A stretch of 64,000 nucleotides of DNA from NCBI RefSeq assembly GCF_000006565.2, contig NC_031474.1:3011662-3075661 (forward strand). Reading direction: 5' to 3'. The position numbers and the translations under genes were made by a program. The notes below the pieces were generated by a model, which saw nothing but the letters and a program-made list of their open reading frames with translations, searched no databases and was not told the origin of the DNA. This stretch comes from Toxoplasma gondii ME49 (lineage: Eukaryota > Apicomplexa > Conoidasida > Eucoccidiorida > Sarcocystidae). Below are positions 58,108-64,000 of the stretch, in pieces. Position 1 is the first letter of the stretch; every line of letters begins with the position of its first letter.

Positions 58108-61100
58108 ATGCGAGAGAGAGAGAGAGAAGCTGAAACAGAAGCGCTTCGCGCCGCGCGACTCTTCTTGAAAGTGAGGATGCATGCAAAGCAGGGCAACCCG
58201 GGGGCTCTATACGCACCGAGAGTGGAATTCCTCGCCTTTCTAAACATGCAGGACAGAAAGACAGAGCACTCGTCCTCCAGAAAAGCGCGTCTGAATCGCG
58301 TTCACGCAGTCAGCGGAACAAGAAGTGAAAGAACGCCGAGGCAGAGGCCTTCTTCGGCGCGGAGAAAGGCGCGTGCATGCTTCCGCAGCGGAGACTTTCC
58401 GACAGGAATTTCAGTGTGCGTTTTGTCCGCATGCGTAGTCGAGACGACGAACTTTGCAACAGATAGCTGTGACGTTAATAATAAGGAGCTCAGGAAATGC
58501 TACACACCTTCATTGGTAATGGACTGATGTCATTATCGGGGCGCTCTTCATTTGTGCCAGTGTGTTCGCGAACAAGGCAAGAGAGACTTCCTCTTTGTCA
58601 GTGGCTCGTTTGCATGCACTGAAGGCTCTTCGCCCTGGGGAATTGGCTGTGTCTCCACCACATATCTCAGTTTTCACGAAAAGAAATGGCATGGTGAAAG
58701 AGAGACAGGGAGTGTGACTGGAAGAAGGCAGGAGGACGAAAATGAAGGCGAGCTCGTAGAAGAAACACAGATTCACGGATCCCAGGGTGCGTCTTTCAAG
58801 TTCATTCAACGCAGAACCTAAGATCTGCAAGTTTGACCGTTCGTCGCTGGCGTACAGTCGTCAAAGATGCATTTGTCGCAAGTTCGATTCAGGTGCCGTC
58901 ATGCTCCGCGCTGGGGCACTCAGCTTTTGGACGTCTGAACTGGTGGCGAACATGTTGCACCGCCGTCGCCTCTCCTTTGCAACGGGGTTTCATAGAGATG
59001 CACAAGAGTCAGTGAAAAAACGCATGCACCGAGGAAGATCAGCGAGAAGAAGTCCAGAGTCGACGCTGCATCCGACAAGAACAAAAAGATTGCCAAGAGA
59101 CAGACATGCACAGAAAGACACAAACGCAGTCACATGCATAGCGAGACCGAGCGACAGAGACTGAGGGAGGGAGAGAGATACAGAAGAGGAGCAGGAGAAA
59201 GAGAGACACTGACTGGGAGACATACGCAAGAAAGTTGAGATACAGAGGGGGAGAGGGGGCGATACCGAGAGAAACACACACATACATACAGCGGCAAAGA
59301 CCGACATGTAGAAAAGGACAGAGAAAGAGGAGAGATTTTCACTTTTTCCGGTCGTTCGTTCACTCGCGCTGGACTTCCGAAAGCTTTAGCGAGAAGAGAC
59401 AGCTCAAGTGTATCTGCAAGAACGCCACTGCGAATCTTGAGAGAAGAGAGTCAAATCAGGCAAAAACGGTCACTCTGTCTGCAGTGGACAATAGGCGATC
59501 CCCGGTCTGGAGAACCGCGGAAGCCTCCGAAAAGAGTTCTGCACAAAAACGCCACCATGTCTGCCGTACAGAACTGGCATCACGGGCACCAAGATTACGC
59601 ATTCACCAAGTCACGAAAGAAAACGAAGGAGAAACTGTCTCCAAATGGAGGTTTTTCTCCGACATAGAACTCTCTAACGAAACGACGATAGAGAGAGACG
59701 CGTTACGCTGAGGCCGAATCGCATAACTACAAGGCCGAGAAATTCCATTGTTCTCGAGGTGCAGAGGTCTGACGGCTTGTCCAGAGAGTCCATTCCAACT
59801 CAAACGGGTGTGTTTTTGCAGCGGTTCGTCTTTTCTCTTCCACATCTTCTCTCTCTCTCAGGGCAGGCAGTTTCGAGCAGACAGCAGCTGAAGCTAGGCT
59901 CTCTGTTACACCCTCTGAGTCGAGTTCCTTGTCGTTGCTTCCAGCTGCCGATTTCCCCTTCTGCGACACTGCAGCGGGGAAAAAGTATCTGATTTCTTGA
60001 CTCCTCTTTTCTCTTCCCCGTTGTCTCGACCAAGATAAAACATACACTTTTCACTCTCGCAGTAAAACATGCGTGCGACAGTGCACGAAGACTGACGCAT
60101 ATATGCATGTATATATATGTATATATATGTATATATGTATATATGTATGGAGTGAGTCATGTACACATATGCAGCGTTTTGGAGCGTATGAGAGAATGTT
60201 GTTCCCATGTATGCGTGTCACTTTTTTTCGGCATCTTGATGGGCGTTGTCATTCTTGAAGTCTCTCTCGTGTTGACAGGACCATTTCCACCCCAGTTCAC
60301 CTGTCTGTTTCCCAAGCCTTTGGCCGCGGCGGAAGAGCATTCATGGCTCTCGCTTTGTCGCCTCCCGTTGCGCGACCCTGACGTCGTTATTTCCGTTTCG
60401 AGCTCTGGAGGCCTCACTGTGGTTTGGAGGTCCTCGAATTCGTTCCACACGCTTCTCTCTACACAATTCAACAAACGCGTTCTTTGCTTCCCCTCGGTGG
60501 TGGCTCCAGCACTGAAATCACCATCGAGGATCTTTTGGAGACAATGTCTACTTGAACTATGGTAAATACACGTTCTCGGCAAGACGTTCGAATTCTCACT
60601 TCGGCTTACAGTCGCAAGACATATCTGTCCATCACATGGGATGGCAGTACGTGATCTTGTTCGATCTTAGTCTGCCCAGTTCGGTGTATAAACGGAAGGC
60701 ATGTCTCCTTATCACGCGTTAATTCCAGGTTCTCCTCGAGCCGTCGATGCCCCGAACGCCCTCATGGTACGGGGGCTGTTTCTCGAGGGCCTGACGCAGA
60801 CACAAGAGACAAAGTGGAGATGACACAGTTCTCTTTTCAGCGTGTGCCCCACTGCACTGTTTTCGATTTTGGATGCCCGGTACCAGCTGATTTAAAAGCG
60901 TCCTTTTGTCGTCTGCAGAGACGGAAGAATGTTCGTCAAGTCCCTGAGGTTCACCATCTCGTTGAAAAAGGAGCGCGACGGACATTTACGATGCTGTACG
61001 TTTCGCTGGCCTCTTTCATTTCTTTCCACGCTGTGCTTCACCTGACTCGAGCATAGTGGAAACGAATAAGGAGTTCTTCGCCTCCAGATTGGATGTCTAG
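58108..61100 (+). CDS. Tentative multi-exon gene, product unrecognised
   Basis: A chain of frame-compatible exons rather than one long frame: first exon from ATG 58108 to 58170 or 58514 (both donors are phase 0), then 58561-58786, 59862-59984, 60279-60561, 60729-60995 and a short terminal exon such as 61088-61100 ending in TAG. Donors gtgcgt, gtaaat and gtacgt and acceptors ccag, tcag and acag fit those of the sure genes, and four successive junctions keep phase. The predicted protein includes FLFVSGSFACTEG, PDVVISVSSSGGLTVVW and VPHCTVFDFGCPVPADL. The second recalls the end of a WD repeat, but that is weak. No function is proposed. The intron at about 58960-59360 is purine-rich on the + strand, unlike most sense introns here, so a different structure or non-coding DNA remains possible. 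Confidence 0.4.
60100..60150. repeat. TATATG microsatellite
   Basis: About 45 bp of repeated TATATGTA units within the tentative gene's third intron. Confidence 0.8.
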
Positions 61101-62979
61101 TTGAGGTGGACAATTTCCAGGTCACGGCAAGAGTTTTTACTTTCTCCGGCGGCCTAGGAAAAGGAAACGCCAGTTACACCCCCGACACAGATTGCTTCCC
61201 GACCTCTGCGACTTGCTCACGTCACGAGCGCTTGCCCTCAAGAAAACGGCTTCGTCTACAAATAAGCAACCACAGAGTTTCTAGACAGGCATTCTCGTCA
61301 ACTCTACGTGGTGGGGCAGTACCGATAAAAGCCACTGTACGGAGAAGAGGTCGGAACTACAGAGAGCGAACGCCACAACCCATACATGTTACAACAAATG
61401 TTCATATATTTGTAGACCAGTTCGAATACCTTGTTGAACGTGTCTGCAAAGTGCTCCTGAATCGTGAATATATATACATATATATCATATATATATATAT
61501 CATATATACATTTATATATTATGTACTTGTATGCAAACATGGATGTCCCCGCGTTTCTCTTGTTTTCGGAGCTTGTGAATGAAAAATGTAGCGGTCAGGC
61601 TGTTGTTATGTAAATGGACGAGAAGACACACCTTTTGCGGATCATTAAATAGGGCAGGCGTGCGAGGAAAAGAGATTTTTTGGTGCAATTTGAACGCTGT
61701 TCAGCAGACAACAGGCGGCCCGTGACTCTCTCTCTCTCTCTTTTGGTGAGTGGTATCGGCACCCACAATATATTCAGGGGAATCCCGTTCCTCCTTGAAA
61801 TGAATACTATTGTGTGTACACATGTCGTATTTTCCTCTGATTTTCTCTCTATGCCTCTCTTCGTGGTTCCTCTTGAACCTTTGTTTTTCTCGCTTTCCAA
61901 CCTCCCTCTCCTCGCGTTTTGGTTATCAGCAGGTTGAAGTTCCGACGAGAAGTGTGCTGTCTCTTCTTTTCCTTTCGGGAACCCAGGTGTCTTCTGACAG
62001 TTTCTCCCCTTTCTCTTGCCGCGTTTTTTTCGTTTTCTCTGTTTTTTTGCCCTGAGTTTCCGGCGTCGCTGCGCATGCACAAGAAACCAGCTCTTGGCGC
62101 GAGACCGCCTTGAAAAAACACTCGCCTGTCCTCTCGCGCCCCCCACCCTCCCACCGCTCGCCGGGAGGCTTTTTGTCTTCCTGTCTCTGCGTTTCCCTCT
62201 CCCTTTTTCCTGGCTGAGCTTTGCGACTTTTCGGGCAACTCTGGACCCTGCCAAGAAGCCGCGAACGGTCTGCTTTCTTCTCTGCGCGTCTTCTTCACGT
62301 TCTCCCCGTCTTCTCTACGTTCTCCGCGTCTTCTGACCTCGTCGCATGCACCACCCCCCTCAACAGCGGTTTCCCCAGGAGGAGGTCGGCTAAACCATCT
62401 CCCTGGGCCAACCGGGAAGCGTTTTTCTTCGTTCCTCGTTTCTTCCTCCACTTCTCTCTCTCACGTGCAAGAACGGGTGCAGATTCGCTCTCTTTCTCTC
62501 TTCTCTCGTCTCTCTCAAGGGCACAGTCTCAGCTTGCTGATACGCACCTGCTGCTGCTAGCTGCGCCTCGTCTTCCAGGCCGGTGTCCTGCACAGCTTCG
62601 AGGCCGCCCTGAGACGAAACGCTTTCTCTGCTTCTTTTCTGTTTCACCCTCGGTCTGCATGTCGCTCTTTGCGGTCCATGCACACATTCTTCCTGACGGC
62701 TTGTCACCAGATGCAGATGCGCATTGAATTTGAAAGCTGCTCTTCGCCCCTCCGCAGAAACGACTGGGAACACTACGGAATGACGCACAGTTTTTCAAGA
62801 CACGCATACATACATATATATATGTATATATATGTATATATATGTGTGTGTATGTACATAATCCATATACATTTACATAAATATATGTATATATATGTAT
62901 ATGTATATATGTGTATATACACGTTGTATCCGATGAGGGAAGCGGGCAGGGGGACAAGTTGCGCGTGAGTTGGGGGAGA
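61101..62979. other. Intergenic: between tentative gene and the Ser/Arg-rich ORF
   Basis: TA/ATCATA repeats at about 61468-61525 and TATATG/TACATA repeats at about 62811-62921. The + strand is pyrimidine-rich from about 61830 to 62540. Minus-strand frames of about 200 codons (61595-62254, 61849-62451) are highly charged and repeat-like, with no motif. No gene supported. Confidence 0.5.
62811..62921. repeat. TATATG/TACATA microsatellite field
   Basis: About 110 bp of mixed TATATG, TGTGTA and ACATAA units, ending about 60 bp before the ATG at 62980. Confidence 0.85.
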
Positions 62980-64000
62980 ATGGAGAGGCAGTTGAGTCTT
63001 CTTCCTCCGTTGCCTCTTCCGTCGTCTCTTCGTGTCGGCGGCAGGCAGAAAACCGGAGTTTTCTCGCCGTTGGGTTTGCAGGAGAAGACGACGCCGATTC
63101 CTTCTCCGCAAAATGCAGACGCGCTGTCGCAGGCGGAGGTCCTTTCTCGCCTCTGCTCTCCTTCCTCGCTGTCTGCTTCTTCTGCGTTTTCAGCAGTTCG
63201 AGACGCCTCATCTGGGAGACGCCTGACAGGACGCGGAAGCGAGGGCGAAGCTCTGGCGCAAGTGCGAGATGAAAATGCGCTGTCTCTTAACCGCCTCGCG
63301 GCCTCTCAGCCAACTCAGACGTCTCGCAAACGAAAGTCCTGGCTGCTCAGTCAACTCCCAGAAGAAAACGAACCGTCTCCGCTCGCAGAGGCTTCGAAGA
63401 AAGAACACTCTCGACCGACCCCCCTCTCCTCGATTCGGAGACCTGAGACTGTCCAGCGCCTCTCCTCTTCCAACATCAGGTCCAGCTCTCGGTCGTCCTC
63501 TCGCTCCTTCTCTTCTTCCTCCTCCTCGTCCGCTCCGCTTCGAGTCGCGTCTCTCCATTCCGCCTGTGGAGCAAGTGCAGGTGAAGAAAAGCTGGTCTTG
63601 TGTACTCCGGGGAGACCGGACTTGGTGTCTCCTTCGGCTTCCCGGAGCGTCGTCGGCTTCGCGGCTGCGCATGCATGCACGCCGTCGGTGAAACCGGAGT
63701 CGCCGCTTCTGGGGCTCGACCCCTTCCAGCCTGTGGTGTCTGTACACTCCGGGCCGTTCTCGTGTTCGCGGAAGCGCTTCGGCTCGCCGCTGTTTGTCTC
63801 GCCGTCTATCGTGCGGATTTCGCCTGTCTCTCTGAAGCGCTCTCGGACCGACGACCGACCTCGAGCTGTCCCCGTCGACTTCGAGTGTACACTCAGCGAA
63901 AGGCGACACAAAGCGAAGCTCGCCAGCCAGCCAGAGCAGGGCAGCGAGACAGGTGGAGACATTCCGGGGACCCGAGAGCTCCCACAAAGCCAGGCTGGCG
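62980..64000 (+). CDS. Ser/Pro/Arg-rich hypothetical protein, 3' end outside the window
   Basis: From ATG 62980 (context agaATGg) the frame stays open for 340 codons to the last base of the window. It begins MERQLSLLPPLPLPSSLRVG. It is rich in Ser, Pro and Arg, with a serine/arginine block near residues 165-185 (SSSRSSSRSFSSSSSSS) and basic clusters SRKRKSW and LKRSRTDD that resemble nuclear-localisation signals. No domain is recognised. The + strand is preferred over a 259-codon minus frame at 63208-63987 because that frame has no ATG context or motif and is closed, while this one starts just after a TA-rich spacer. Internal acceptor-like AGs exist, so part could be intronic. Confidence 0.5.
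   Translation, partial: MERQLSLLPPLPLPSSLRVGGRQKTGVFSPLGLQEKTTPIPSPQNADALSQAEVLSRLCSPSSLSASSAFSAVRDASSGRRLTGRGSEGEALAQVRDENALSLNRLAASQPTQTSRKRKSWLLSQLPEENEPSPLAEASKKEHSRPTPLSSIRRPETVQRLSSSNIRSSSRSSSRSFSSSSSSSAPLRVASLHSACGASAGEEKLVLCTPGRPDLVSPSASRSVVGFAAAHACTPSVKPESPLLGLDPFQPVVSVHSGPFSCSRKRFGSPLFVSPSIVRISPVSLKRSRTDDRPRAVPVDFECTLSERRHKAKLASQPEQGSETGGDIPGTRELPQSQAG

Noticed and set aside
60157..60582. 141-codon minus frame opposite exon 4 of the tentative gene
   Set aside because: No splice partners in phase and no motif; the + model explains the region better, though weakly.
63208..63987. 259-codon minus-strand frame
   Set aside because: Antisense to the + frame from 62980, Arg/Ser-rich without motif; treated as a shadow.
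1..64000. tRNA or rRNA genes
   Set aside because: I looked for the GGTTCGA-type B box with matching arms and saw no complete cloverleaf; a tRNAscan run would be decisive.

Overview
The window reads as nuclear DNA of a coccidian apicomplexan, most likely Toxoplasma gondii or a close relative (Neospora, Hammondia). The grounds are a rhoptry-type (ROPK) kinase, intron-rich eukaryotic genes, near-balanced coding composition, many TGCATGC words, strong pyrimidine tracts and numerous (TA)n microsatellites. Nothing looks bacterial, plasmid-borne, viral or CRISPR-like. All products and exon borders are my own reading of the sequence (GT..AG borders, reading-frame phase and remembered family motifs); no transcript or database evidence was used.

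Layout, left to right. The last two exons of a ubiquitin-conjugating enzyme E2 of the UBE2G type (+, 344-941). TIM14/PAM18, the J-protein of the mitochondrial import motor (+, 3962-5270). COX11, the copper chaperone of cytochrome c oxidase (-, 10690-7271, five exons). A DUS1-type tRNA-dihydrouridine synthase (-, 20102-13766, ten exons). A single-exon secreted rhoptry-family kinase of 1122 residues (-, 26299-22931). A PUF60-like splicing factor (+, 29862-36579, eleven exons). An unrecognised lysine-rich protein with an 11-nt microexon (-, 43426-39814). RRP42/EXOSC7, a core exosome ring subunit (+, 45382-50654, eight exons). PUS10 tRNA pseudouridine synthase (-, 57735-52085, seven exons). A tentative multi-exon gene (+, 58108-61100). 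The 5' part of a long Ser/Arg-rich ORF that runs off the window (+, 62980-64000).

There is no operon-like logic, but the recognised genes fall into two themes: RNA metabolism (DUS1, PUF60, RRP42, PUS10) and mitochondrial biogenesis (TIM14, COX11). The kinase is the only lineage-specific effector-type gene. Neighbours are often convergent (TIM14/COX11, PUF60/unknown, RRP42/PUS10) or divergent (kinase/PUF60, unknown/RRP42, PUS10/tentative gene). Intergenic stretches of 0.4-3.6 kb hold TA microsatellites and purine/pyrimidine-skewed DNA.

The points most worth a second look are the PUF60 homologue carrying both a candidate ULM and a UHM, the microexon that selects between two C-termini, a candidate GC-AG intron and CxxC-bearing insert in PUS10, the kinase with an altered DFG motif, and the unidentified gene at 58-61 kb.
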